Shown piece after piece: positions 53,801 through 59,592 of a stretch of DNA of 64,000 nucleotides. Position numbers and translations under genes: made by a program. Location: the NCBI GenBank assembly GCA_934561395.1, contig CAKTGF010000004.1:62001-126000 (forward strand). Reading direction: 5' to 3'. The notes under the pieces are model-generated. The model was not told where the DNA came from. It searched no databases and saw nothing but the letters and a program-made list of their open reading frames with translations. Source of the DNA: an uncultured Eubacterium sp. Lineage in GTDB: Bacteria > Bacillota > Clostridia > Oscillospirales > Acutalibacteraceae. Numbering within the stretch: the stretch's first letter is position 1; each line of letters starts with the position of its first letter.

Positions 53801-54653
53801 CAACATAGGTGCGCTCGCCTGTAACAGATGTTGTACCTGTTGACATAACAACGCTCTTAATAGCGGTGTTCTTGTAGTAATAACCGTTGGCAGAACCGAT
53901 ATAAATGCCCTTAATTGCACTTGTGTCAAAATTGCCCTTGTATGCCGGGTATTTGATAACATTTTTGCCTGTAACATTTTTGATAACTGCACTGAGATAG
54001 CCGTTTTCATAGGTTAAAATGTAGTGATATTCAGAATTTTTAGCAAGGGTATCGGTAGAAATTCTGTAATTGCCGCCCTCAGCTGATGAGTTAATATCAG
54101 TAGCCAATTGGTTGTGAGTACGGCCGTAGCCCTCTTGGGTAAAGAATGTATTGCTCCAGGGGTCGCCCTTATCAAAACTCATATTTCCGTTGGTTGCAAG
54201 CTTTAAGAAAATCGGACCTGCGCCGCTGTTCCTTGTGGTAACGGAAAAATCGCCTGTAAAACTGAAAGCGATATCAAGTTTAAACGCCTCTGCCCCTGCG
54301 ATAGGAACCGAACCCCCTTCGGAGCCTGAGAGGTAAACAACACCGTCTGCAAGGTTAACACCGTTTGAATCGGTGTTCATATATGTATTACTCCACTCAT
54401 AGCCTGACCAAATCATCTTGCTGCCGCCGTCGGATGTTGTGGCAACATAACCCCCTGTTGAAAGCGGATTGCCCACATTTTTAACATTGCTGCCTGTTGA
54501 TGACCAAGTGGATTTTGTGAAATCAGTTGAAGCCGCAACTGTCCAACTGGTTGTGGTTTTTGCAAAAGCAGCGATGCCTGATAACGGAAGCATTGTAGCA
54601 ACCATTAAAATGGCAAGCACAACCGAAATTAGCTTTTTACTTACTTTTTTCAT
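47811..54653 (-). CDS. Giant secreted GH43-family glycosidase with LamG-like domains
   Basis: 2280 residues from ATG 54653 (MKKVSKKLISVVLAILMVAT), with AAGGAGG upstream; signal peptide about 1-31, ending IAAFA. An N-terminal carbohydrate-binding-like beta domain (about 35-280) is followed by a five-bladed GH43 propeller (about 300-600). Its expected acidic residues are in HVRDPYAF (about 350), DNIDGNITFDG (about 475) and SLEGPEVYQL (about 529), with WAPEAIWD and RHGSVM also present. Two LamG/concanavalin-like domains follow (about 615-855 and 880-1120). Then come FIVAR-like helical segments, beta-rich modules with another FIVAR-like stretch around 1790-1880, and a C-terminal module. There is no LPxTG or dockerin, so it is probably secreted or loosely attached. 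Arabinan or arabinoxylan is the likely substrate class. Confidence 0.83.
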   Translation of the reverse strand: MKKVSKKLISVVLAILMVATMLPLSGIAAFAKTTTSWTVAASTDFTKSTWSSTGSNVKNVGNPLSTGGYVATTSDGGSKMIWSGYEWSNTYMNTDSNGVNLADGVVYLSGSEGGSVPIAGAEAFKLDIAFSFTGDFSVTTRNSGAGPIFLKLATNGNMSFDKGDPWSNTFFTQEGYGRTHNQLATDINSSAEGGNYRISTDTLAKNSEYHYILTYENGYLSAVIKNVTGKNVIKYPAYKGNFDTSAIKGIYIGSANGYYYKNTAIKSVVMSTGTTSVTGERTYVDKDKDKYVFTYFTGNDEAGETLHMAVSDDGLNWEALNGNEPIWNSSKLTGNETSYPDSAGIAASGHVRDPYAFQAQDGTYYVLATDLNTNGGTDWGNNTKMMVWHLNSLAELATTNPWYIDTQSIMADAGITSSVSRAWAPEAIWDEEAGHYMLFWSCGYVNGHTLMYYAYTDDFKTLLTTPEQLITTGVDNIDGNITFDGVKYYLWFKDETNKRIAVSTSDHANGPYSTPTEFYDNQVPSLEGPEVYQLQNGNYVLIADYFSNDISYFAMYQTAETPDTISTESKVNNKRLNHLSPRHGSVMNITTEEYNKLVAAYGKSTFDITGVEANKTANDYLVARYFTSDDATYDATGNGNTLTTSNVTMTNNYNGKAAAHFSGTAEDATKANSANTKADSYSKNGSYASINTSEMFKDVDVSTGVTFSWYGYADNANEGRWLDWTTVSDAGQMSWDNELGTGQSQKNNAYIYSAANMEFGANNHGTTAIADGYKGTSYKGAWHEYTMSVSHGYICFWVDGALLYTSYSSGKVSKQGTPIALSSMNKAFFDETKNATLYMGISSYAADRMLNGYISDFKVYNRALSAKDIEDSQKALNSEIPTTDVDTNAAQYYDPMEAGTFDGVEKTAYAASVTDPSDLHGTVLNINGGVDSNYTYSGSATESSKGYTLSMWYNPGADVTQETVFQIGRKNSVDGSNRRYFELQEDGHLWFNYEVDGTSSYVDATGVFGDEGLTANEWAHITIQIKPNGNSDIIYVYVDGKLRSTTNLFTTSFGHNNVSGRAPHDFFALDHNVYYGSSCGHWSGASQDAYLDDFTIYSGLYSASSVFNNDADMIADTLIRKAMEEYKAKMALLDKKDYVYTNMSAAYEAYDKASRYIDSVKFGTSTAKPSEVLELYRNLTNAVDNMQIYSKPVTKNGLSPSETGVANAVSAQYTNNMLSTVDLSPTTEIEGGTEQYHFSAALSSTSFTWLYTGLEGDTPTAPLTLAVRKTNQSLGSSQRLESVHFKDDTSNPTTQSDLVIPEKWKMSNTSGDVQNWVYEQSGLTDVANHHVTSQKNSDGYFGFSDNKTWFQGSGYITYNGTLTTSDPYYISITPTFVCDNSWQVTGSGLRTDLPFKPTGEITIINFTHVREVLCDQKLSYYLGNITDYTPSSTKELLAAFDDLTSLDYSVNGVAAAKSISEVAEEKVNYLLGVDLSKIENKANGDSLYEESQKQTPFVDGALGTKDETGAITAGNIDSNGNYVPTLDENGKEMKYTTSSWKAYEQAYDKLIQYFTDLNPYATNNQYATSQSQLDEIENNVKKAKTALQVSADYSNVDSAVADSQVYTDRVHRNYNSAGQIYTYDSYIDFSVAHDNADVWANKPAAYRADTERYNIKYVTEFDQNGVHYSNGPYIAYDANDNVVTSDDQAIDHYTFVGVFYDNEGDANPSQFQTGDYVLIDGNYIKLNGHRYYTDLSAITDSEGNYVYSNRQNAIIDTAADLLDKDGKLTGVDAASAYEAFDSTLTVVDAIDTAKYTQAGLEYLQNAVDAADSAVYATLTGDALTAYNKATKKSFAEGTRIKRTAYSLTDPQTSSVLTAINYINDAANKETYINKFHATLDVQIAGESQGTVDIPDAYYGEEFTLSGAGLVADKNVSVSKWSVSILDDDNKTVKSSQKISGVAGDTLTRIADSNIAVVVNYDYSDNTTTGYKYDIYDVYNNRTAVMYSENLYDATTVADGLGISAKKIPFYSFAQWDVIKVEGENTYKVRPIYTLDKTYTITTDGNVTGVLADNEDGTYTARYDGTVTISTDDADFYAWAVKSDVNDKYTIASYNSTYSFFVACDEEYVQVKKTVSGYTIGGDAVSSANIDCALANDISDNITVDDYITQKLDSKAPFTSVEFVTMTSTQARAYVRITTGCSVNVASYGVIYSPSVANADTMVKNGTGVYTRAVNNANAYGQYCYTLNSKSSFTTANFTFRAYVNYDFTYKFTHTTGSADDDNQADINALEYSNVRIATTA

Positions 54654-54783
54654 ATTGAAATCCTCCTTATTATTCCAAACCCGTGCAGGGCAAGGCGGCT
54701 TACTGACTGCGCCGCAGTGCAAATTACGGTTTGGTAATGAAATCTGCGTCAACTAAAACACAGATTTAAAATATTTCTATATA
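54654..54783 (-). promoter_or_regulatory. Structured 5' leader of the giant GH43 gene
   Basis: About 125 bases between promoter and start codon. CCAAACC (minus strand 54734-54728) pairs with GGTTTGG (54681-54675), enclosing a GC-rich stretch that includes CTGCGGCGCAG, able to fold as an inner hairpin. This GC content is unusual for an intergenic region here. No known riboswitch was recognised. Confidence 0.4.
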
Positions 54784-54811
54784 ATTATAATATATTTTAG
54801 TGAGTTGTCAA
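54784..54811 (-). promoter_or_regulatory. Sigma-A promoter of the giant GH43 gene
   Basis: Consensus TTGACA (54806-54811) and TATAAT (54784-54789) with a 16-base spacer. No further feature was seen in 54812-54890. Confidence 0.7.
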
Positions 54812-54891
54812 TATATAACACAAAAAATTAGCAAAATTGCCCTGTTTAAGCCTAAAAAAATTTTCAAGTTGATTTACACATTTTAAAATAT

Positions 54892-54935
54892 GACAAAAAA
54901 AGTACGGAGAGTGCCTAAAAAACACTCTCCGAAAA
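54892..54935 (-). terminator. Intrinsic terminator after the BspA/dockerin-like gene
   Basis: CGGAGAGTG and CACTCTCCG form a nine-base-pair stem, followed on the minus strand by TACTTTTTTTG. Confidence 0.85.
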
Positions 54936-54937
54936 TT

Positions 54938-56068
54938 TTACTCTTTATAGTCGGCAAATGCAGCAAACAAATCCAGGTATTTTGAGCCAGACCTTCGCAT
55001 TATTGCAAAATCCTTGCCATTGACTATGCCGTCATTATTAACATCGCACATTGAAATTGCAACATCCAACACATCTCCGTTATCCGGTGTTATGGTAACT
55101 GCTTTCTTTTTGCCATCACACTCAAAGGTTACCTCCTCGGCATTTGACACAGCGGAATATGAAAATTTGCCGTTATCGGTTTTTGCACCGTTTATGGTTG
55201 CATTTTCAAGAATAACAGTGCTTGGTGCTCCGTTTTTATCGCCCATGGCATAAACCGTGCCGGTTACCGTATAATCAACCGCCTCAATATTAATGCCAAA
55301 GCTGCCTGTAAGAGTTGTGTTTAATATATTGCCTGCAAAATAGTAGGTTTTCCCTTTTTCCAAATCATAAGTAAGGGAAAAATTAGTGTTGCTTGACGAG
55401 GCGTCGTCATTAGATTTTAACTGTTTAAAGTTTTCGTCATACAAATAGCCATAGGTATCGTGCGCCCCGGTTGAATAAAACCTAAATTTGCCGCTTACCT
55501 TTGCAGTGTAGGGATAATACACCTTAGTGCCCTTGCTGACTATTTGCGCCGTGTAGGAGCCGCATTTAACACTTTTGCAGTTAAAGGATATACTGTTCTT
55601 TACAGCGTAAAACAGCGAATACGAGCCTGCAGTAACATTCAGCTTAAAGCTTGACTTAGGGGTTGTGCCGTTATAAGCCATGGAGGAATCGGCAATATAG
55701 GTAACATTGCTGCCGAGGGTAAGGCTTTCCAAAGCGGCACAGGAGCTGAAAGCGAAATCGTTAACGGATGTAACACTGTCAGCAATATCGACATCGGTTA
55801 GATTTTGGGCGCCTGCCAAGGAATAGGCGCCAATCGAGGTTATACCCTCCTCAATAACAACTTTTTTAATTGAATTTATATATTTATGCCAGGGGGCCGA
55901 ATAGCCGTCGGCATAATCCTCCATATCCCCCGAGCCTGAAATAACAAGGGTTTTTGTGTTATCGTTATAAGCCCAGGTAACAGGGTCGGCAAAGGCGTAA
56001 AAAGCGCCGAAAGCACCCACAAACATCAGGCAAACTGCAAGCAGTGATGATAAAAGCTTATTTTTCAC
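54938..56068 (-). CDS. Secreted BspA-repeat protein with dockerin-like C-terminus
   Basis: 376 residues, GTG start at 56068 with GGGAGGG upstream (an ATG two bases earlier is closed by TGA). A signal peptide (1-27, LLSSLLAVCLMFVGAFGAFY) leads to LRR_5/BspA repeats (about 35-150: NTKTLVISGSGDMEDYADGY, TSIGAYSLAGAQNLTDVDIA, TSVNDFAFSSCAALESLTLG). A beta-sandwich domain with LYDENFKQLKSNDDASSSNT follows. The end, CDVNNDGIVNGKDFAIMRRS, carries the DxNxDGxxNxxD calcium loop of a type I dockerin. Only one of the two usual repeats is clear, so attachment to a cohesin scaffold is uncertain. Confidence 0.82.
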   Translation of the reverse strand: MKNKLLSSLLAVCLMFVGAFGAFYAFADPVTWAYNDNTKTLVISGSGDMEDYADGYSAPWHKYINSIKKVVIEEGITSIGAYSLAGAQNLTDVDIADSVTSVNDFAFSSCAALESLTLGSNVTYIADSSMAYNGTTPKSSFKLNVTAGSYSLFYAVKNSISFNCKSVKCGSYTAQIVSKGTKVYYPYTAKVSGKFRFYSTGAHDTYGYLYDENFKQLKSNDDASSSNTNFSLTYDLEKGKTYYFAGNILNTTLTGSFGINIEAVDYTVTGTVYAMGDKNGAPSTVILENATINGAKTDNGKFSYSAVSNAEEVTFECDGKKKAVTITPDNGDVLDVAISMCDVNNDGIVNGKDFAIMRRSGSKYLDLFAAFADYKE

Positions 56069-56098
56069 ATTAACCCTCCCAACATATAAAGTAACTTT

Positions 56099-56118
56099 AA
56101 GTTATTATATTATAACTT
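56099..56118. repeat. Inverted repeat upstream of the BspA/dockerin-like gene
   Basis: AAGTTAT (56099-56105) and ATAACTT (56112-56118) are perfect seven-base arms around a six-base centre, about 30 bases before the GTG start. It contains a TATAAT-like sequence, so it could be an operator over the promoter. No convincing -35 was found. Confidence 0.35.
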
Positions 56119-56165
56119 AATTGATAATGCAACAGGAAATAAATGATATTGCAACAGGCGACAAA

Positions 56166-56197
56166 AAAGCCCCCGACTCACGGTCGGGAGCATGTAA
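56166..56197 (-). terminator. Intrinsic terminator of the unassigned RNA
   Basis: On the minus strand CTCCCGACC-GTGA-GTCGGGGG is followed by CTTTTTTG. The stem is GC-rich and strong. Confidence 0.85.
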
Positions 56198-56453
56198 TCA
56201 TTTCATTGGACTAACCTCACTATTTTAGTACATTAGGTTAATTAACTGTCCATCGGAATTTACCTCTCATTAAATTTTGAATTTATAGAGCCATTTAACT
56301 CTGACTGCCTGCAGGAAACAATCTATATAACTTTATTATTCAATTGTAGCATCACCTGTCAGCACTTTAACCAACCCTGCAAATAACTTTTAAATATGCT
56401 TGATAAAGCTACAACCCGTGGAACTTGCCTCTGTCGGTTGAACAACCGTTATT

Positions 56454-56501
56454 TTATTGGAATGCTAAGCAGGTGGCTGAATTCTCTGGTTCAATGCCCA
56501 T
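56454..56501 (-). other. Possible 15-residue micro-ORF inside the unassigned RNA
   Basis: AAGGAGG stands nine bases before an ATG that opens MGIEPENSATCLAFQ and a stop. Two further units have SD-like GAGAGG or GAGG 8-9 bases before ATG but open only two or three codons (ATG at 56253 to stop at 56242; ATG at 56206 to stop at 56198). Translation is unproven. Confidence 0.35.
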
Positions 56502-56582
56502 TGGATTTAGCCTCCTTATTAAATTTGAACTTGAGCTATAACAAAATTTCTAATTTCTAAGCCCTTCCTTAAGTTCAACTTA

Positions 56583-56611
56583 ATATTAGCACATCATTTG
56601 TAATTTGTCAA
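56583..56611 (-). promoter_or_regulatory. Strong sigma-A promoter of the unassigned RNA
   Basis: TTGACA (56606-56611), 17-base spacer, TAATAT (56583-56588) on the minus strand. Start expected near 56576. Confidence 0.75.
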
Positions 56612-56688
56612 TAGTTTTTTTTAGATTTTTTATATTTTTTTATCGACATTGCACATATACGCAAAAACAATCAACTATTTATTCCCTA

Positions 56689-56717
56689 TTGACTTGATAA
56701 CAGATAAATTATATAAT
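56689..56717 (+). promoter_or_regulatory. Sigma-A promoter of the DUF1292 gene
   Basis: TTGACT (56689-56694), 17-base spacer, TATAAT (56712-56717); start about 20 bases before the ATG. Nothing else was seen in 56612-56688. Confidence 0.72.
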
Positions 56718-56742
56718 ATTAAAAAAGAAACGGAGTGATTAT

Positions 56743-57060
56743 ATGAGCAACGAAGAAATTTACGAACCGGATATTATTTCTGTAAACGATGAGGACGGCA
56801 ACGAAATTTTATTTGAGCTTCTTGAAAGATATGAAACGGAAGACAATGTTTATGTTGCAATTACAGAATACCGTGAGGACGACCAGGAAATCGTTGACGC
56901 TGACTTTGAGGTAATTATACTTAAGGTTGTTAACGACGAAAGCGGCGACGAATACCTTGAAGAAATTCAGGACGAAATGGAATACGAGCAGGTTTCGGAT
57001 ATTCTTATGTCAATGGTTGAAGAAAAATATGACGTTGAATATTTTGAACCCGAACAGTAA
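56743..57060 (+). CDS. DUF1292 family acidic protein (YrzB-like)
   Basis: 105 residues, very acidic. It begins MSNEEIYEPDIISVNDEDGN and continues with EILFELLERYETEDNVYVAI and VDADFEVIILKVVNDE, the YrzB/DUF1292 pattern. These small proteins are widespread in Firmicutes and have no assigned biochemical role; in Bacillus yrzB sits with yrrK and yrzL. Here it is alone, upstream of the 6S-like RNA. ACGGAGTG precedes the ATG. Confidence 0.88.
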   Translation: MSNEEIYEPDIISVNDEDGNEILFELLERYETEDNVYVAITEYREDDQEIVDADFEVIILKVVNDESGDEYLEEIQDEMEYEQVSDILMSMVEEKYDVEYFEPEQ

Positions 57061-57071
57061 TAATATGAGGT

Positions 57072-57325
57072 AAAAAAAGCATAATAGATATTAGTCTGTG
57101 CATCTCGACAACCAAGGGCTTAAATAACCCGAACAATCTTTAATTAGGGATTCAGGCTCTGTTTTACGGGAATGCAGACCTCCCTGCCTTGCAGGATGTT
57201 GGGAGCACAAAGTATTACAGGATGAAGCCCACCTGCCTTTAACAGCAGGTTATCTTCAGTTCTTGGCGGATGTGCGGATTATTCTTAAAACTAAAGGAGG
57301 ATAGCAATGCTATCCTCCTTTTTTT
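57072..57325 (+). ncRNA. ssrS: 6S RNA (ssrS-like), including its terminator
   Basis: A closing stem is formed by GTCTGTGCATC and GATGTGCGGAT, continued by CCAAG pairing with CTTGG. The 3' strand has TTCTTGGCGG, and CACCTGC/GCAGGT makes the small hairpin of the central bubble. A long imperfect terminal hairpin includes CTCCC/GGGAG around CCTGCCTTGCAGG. This secondary-structure plan is that of 6S RNA, which binds sigma-A polymerase. A promoter-like TTGAAT-17-TAATAA lies at 57035-57063. It ends in terminator 57293-57325 (GGAGGATAGC/GCTATCCTCC plus seven T), which can also act on the converging gene. Confidence 0.7.
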
Positions 57326-58424
57326 ACTGTTGTGTTAAAAACATAATTATTAAAATTAGCACAAGTGTTGCGGCTATGCAGGCAAAGGCCTTTGCAATCC
57401 TTGAAATGGCATCAAAAGTATTTGTAGGGCACAGCTGTAAAAACATATATTTAAGTGGGTGCTCAACCTTTGTTCCCACAATATCACGGTATCTTAAATC
57501 GTAGGTTTTAAGTTCGCCGTTTTCAAACAAATCAATTACTCTGACTCCCCTGTCAAGCCCCGGGCCGTAAACATTAAAGCCTGCACCCTGGGTATAACCC
57601 ACATCAATTCCGTTAATTTTGCCGTTAAAGGAATTGTTATGGTCATGGCCGAAATAAAGCCCCTTAACATCGCCCTTTTCGCAGAATGCGGCAAATTCGC
57701 CGCTGTTTTCCTGTGGGTCGGCGGGAGATTCTCTCATAAATCCACCCTTATTAACCCTGTTTTTATTGAGAACAAAGTATTCCCCGTCATGGGTTCTGAA
57801 CCCACGCACCGAGCCACGCTTTGTGCGCTTTACCTTGGTTAAAAGCTCAAACACCTCGCAAACGGGTATATGCTGAATAACAAGGCTTGGCACAGCGATG
57901 CCGTTATTTTTTTCAATATAGCTGTCACGGGTGGCTTTGTACCACTCAATTTGGTTTTTATGTACGCAATCGTAGCCGATTTTAAGGCTTGAATGGCTGT
58001 CAATAAGATAAAGCAAATACTTAACATCGTCGCCGTCGGCAATTTCAATGCATTGATTGCCCACGCCGTCAATACCGGGGACGCTTTCCCCAGAAAAGCC
58101 CTTAAAGGTTTTATAAATTTCAAACTGCTCCTCATTACTTAAGCCAACCTGGCGGTCGTGGTTACCAAAGCAAACCGCAAAAGGAATGTTACGTGATATA
58201 ACAGGCTCGCACAACTCCTTAAGCACTCTTTCAACCTCGGCCTTATTGCCCTTAAAGCAGCTTTTTCTCCATATTTGGTCACCGCTGTAAACAACAAAAT
58301 CAGGTTCGCTGCGGTCAAGCGCTGCGTTAATAAGATTAATGGTATCGGAGCTTACCTTGTTGCCCTCCTGGGTATCGGCGATCATCAGAATTCTGAATTT
58401 TTTATCTTTAAACTGAAATTTCAT
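57324..58424 (-). CDS. Calcineurin-like metallophosphoesterase with C-terminal membrane helix
   Basis: 366 residues. The metallophosphoesterase signature is present in order: IADTQEG (about residue 16), SGDQIW, FGNHDRQ, the later HIPV and GHDHNN (about 258). After the catalytic domain a C-terminal membrane helix (CIAATLVLILIIMFLTQQ) anchors it. The presence of both metal-binding histidines and aspartates suggests an active hydrolase. Substrate unknown. It follows the SDR gene by six bases, so the two form an operon. The terminator at 57293-57325 overlaps its stop codon. Confidence 0.85.
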   Translation of the reverse strand: MKFQFKDKKFRILMIADTQEGNKVSSDTINLINAALDRSEPDFVVYSGDQIWRKSCFKGNKAEVERVLKELCEPVISRNIPFAVCFGNHDRQVGLSNEEQFEIYKTFKGFSGESVPGIDGVGNQCIEIADGDDVKYLLYLIDSHSSLKIGYDCVHKNQIEWYKATRDSYIEKNNGIAVPSLVIQHIPVCEVFELLTKVKRTKRGSVRGFRTHDGEYFVLNKNRVNKGGFMRESPADPQENSGEFAAFCEKGDVKGLYFGHDHNNSFNGKINGIDVGYTQGAGFNVYGPGLDRGVRVIDLFENGELKTYDLRYRDIVGTKVEHPLKYMFLQLCPTNTFDAISRIAKAFACIAATLVLILIIMFLTQQ

Positions 58425-58430
58425 ACTGCT

Positions 58431-59450
58431 TTATTCGCCCTTCATACTGATTAAATCTGCATTACCTTCAATCGAGGCCTTTGACAGAGCGATGGAGTCG
58501 AAAATAGCACTCTCAATATCATCGGGGGTGCAGCCAAGCTCCTTTGCCTCGTCGGTGGGAATAAATAAATTCATGCCCATAATATCAGCAAGGCCAACAG
58601 GGTCAATGCCCGGGTCAACATTTTTTTCTGCATATTCCTTGCGCATGTGCATACCAAAGGCCTTAAAGGTCCACTTGGGCACATCAATAATTTTTCTGTC
58701 GTCTATACCGTCCATAGCCTTGTAAACGATTTTCAAAAATTTGCGCCAGGTTAAATTATAGCAGGAAATACCGTAGCTTCTTGCGCCTTTAACGGTTTCG
58801 GCAGCGCCGACAATCGCCTCACCCACCTGCCTTACAGTAAGCATAGCCGTTCCGCCGGCAGGATACATGGTAAAGGGCATGCTTTTAAAGCGCTGCAGTT
58901 GCTCAATAAGAATAACCCAAACAGGCTTCCTTCCAGGCTGGGTGCCGAAAATATAGGGCAGTTCCAAAACCGCAACACCCATTTCGCTGTCGGCATATTT
59001 AAAGGCAGTTTCCTCTTGGTCAAGTCTTGAACGAATGTAGGGGTGTTTTGCGCCAAGGTTCATATCAGGTCTTTCCTTGGCAAGCCAAGCAAAATACGAG
59101 CCTAAAACAACGCATCTTTTAACACCGCATTTTTTAGCAAATTTTAAGTACCTGTCAACAGGGTCGATATTATATTTTTTGTATGCCTCATAAACAGGCT
59201 GCGGGAATTCTACCCTTTCGTCAACTCCTGCGGCATATACGAAGGCGTCAACCCCGGTCATAGCCTCCTCAAGTTGCTCATCTGTCAGCTCCAAAAAGTT
59301 GCCGAAGGTAATTTCCATTTCTTCAGGAATCGGTGCACCCTTTGGCAGCGGCGGCAAGGTAATGGTTTTAACCTTGTGACCTCTGTCAATAAAAATTTGA
59401 GCCGCAGCAGAGCCCAACAGCCCCGTGCCGCCAAATATTAACACATTCAT
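58431..59450 (-). CDS. NAD(P)-binding epimerase/dehydratase (atypical SDR)
   Basis: 339 residues with a Rossmann start MNVLIFGGTGLLGSAAAQIF (GGTGLLG loop), VFVYAAGVDERVEFP-like sequence and VLGSYFAWLAKERPDM. The usual YxxxK is not clear; HPYIRSRLDQEETAF lies where it would be, so the protein may be an atypical SDR that has lost or changed catalysis. It has no zinc-ribbon tail, unlike the relative at 26425. First gene of a pair with the metallophosphoesterase. GCGAGGAGG precedes the ATG. Confidence 0.82.
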   Translation of the reverse strand: MNVLIFGGTGLLGSAAAQIFIDRGHKVKTITLPPLPKGAPIPEEMEITFGNFLELTDEQLEEAMTGVDAFVYAAGVDERVEFPQPVYEAYKKYNIDPVDRYLKFAKKCGVKRCVVLGSYFAWLAKERPDMNLGAKHPYIRSRLDQEETAFKYADSEMGVAVLELPYIFGTQPGRKPVWVILIEQLQRFKSMPFTMYPAGGTAMLTVRQVGEAIVGAAETVKGARSYGISCYNLTWRKFLKIVYKAMDGIDDRKIIDVPKWTFKAFGMHMRKEYAEKNVDPGIDPVGLADIMGMNLFIPTDEAKELGCTPDDIESAIFDSIALSKASIEGNADLISMKGE

Positions 59451-59481
59451 TTTATAACCTCCTCGCTATAAGCATACTACT

Positions 59482-59510
59482 ATAATATAAGAAAAACAAC
59501 GCCTCGTCAA
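59482..59510 (-). promoter_or_regulatory. Sigma-A promoter of the SDR/phosphoesterase operon
   Basis: TTGACG (59505-59510), 17-base spacer, TATTAT (59482-59487). Confidence 0.65.
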
Positions 59511-59592
59511 GTGGCTCACTGCAAAATGAATATATGCTCAAAAAGCTTAAAACATTGTTTTATTATGCAGTGCACCCCAAGGGCGCTGTAAT

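Larger units (their letters stand above)
56166..56576 (-). ncRNA. Unassigned structured RNA with three SD/ATG repeat units
   Basis: About 410 bases, too short of open frames for a protein, bounded by a near-consensus promoter (56583-56611) and an intrinsic terminator (56166-56197). Local hairpins include GGGCT/AGCTC (about 56531-56559), GGCT-AAAT/ATT-AGCC (about 56474-56511), CGGTT-GTTC-AACCG (about 56434-56448), a longer-range TTGTAGC/GCTACAA, AGAG/CTCT and TAACCT/AGGTTA. Three related 20-base units (56498-56517, 56250-56270, 56203-56221) each read AGAGG-like plus TAAATCCAATGG. tmRNA, RNase P and SRP signatures are absent, so the family is not recognised. Confidence 0.6.

Noticed and set aside
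48000..54000. Many 60-115 residue frames inside the giant gene
   Set aside because: All are shadow frames rich in Thr/Leu/Gln from the regular codon use of the real gene; none has a ribosome site or a domain.
54654..54783. Cyclic-di-GMP (GEMM) riboswitch in the leader of the giant gene
   Set aside because: AAACC-type and GCACGGG-like strings are present, but the GEMM core GGGACGCAAAGCC with its tetraloop arrangement is not.
56166..56576. tmRNA, RNase P RNA or SRP RNA as identity of the minus-strand RNA
   Set aside because: No tag-peptide frame ending in LAA with a tRNA-like end, no GAGGAAAGTCC-type RNase P core and no GGAAGCAGC-type SRP loop were found.
57072..57325. SRP RNA as identity of the plus-strand RNA
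   Set aside because: The SRP domain IV tetraloop and its conserved internal loops are absent; the paired closing stem and central hairpin fit 6S better.
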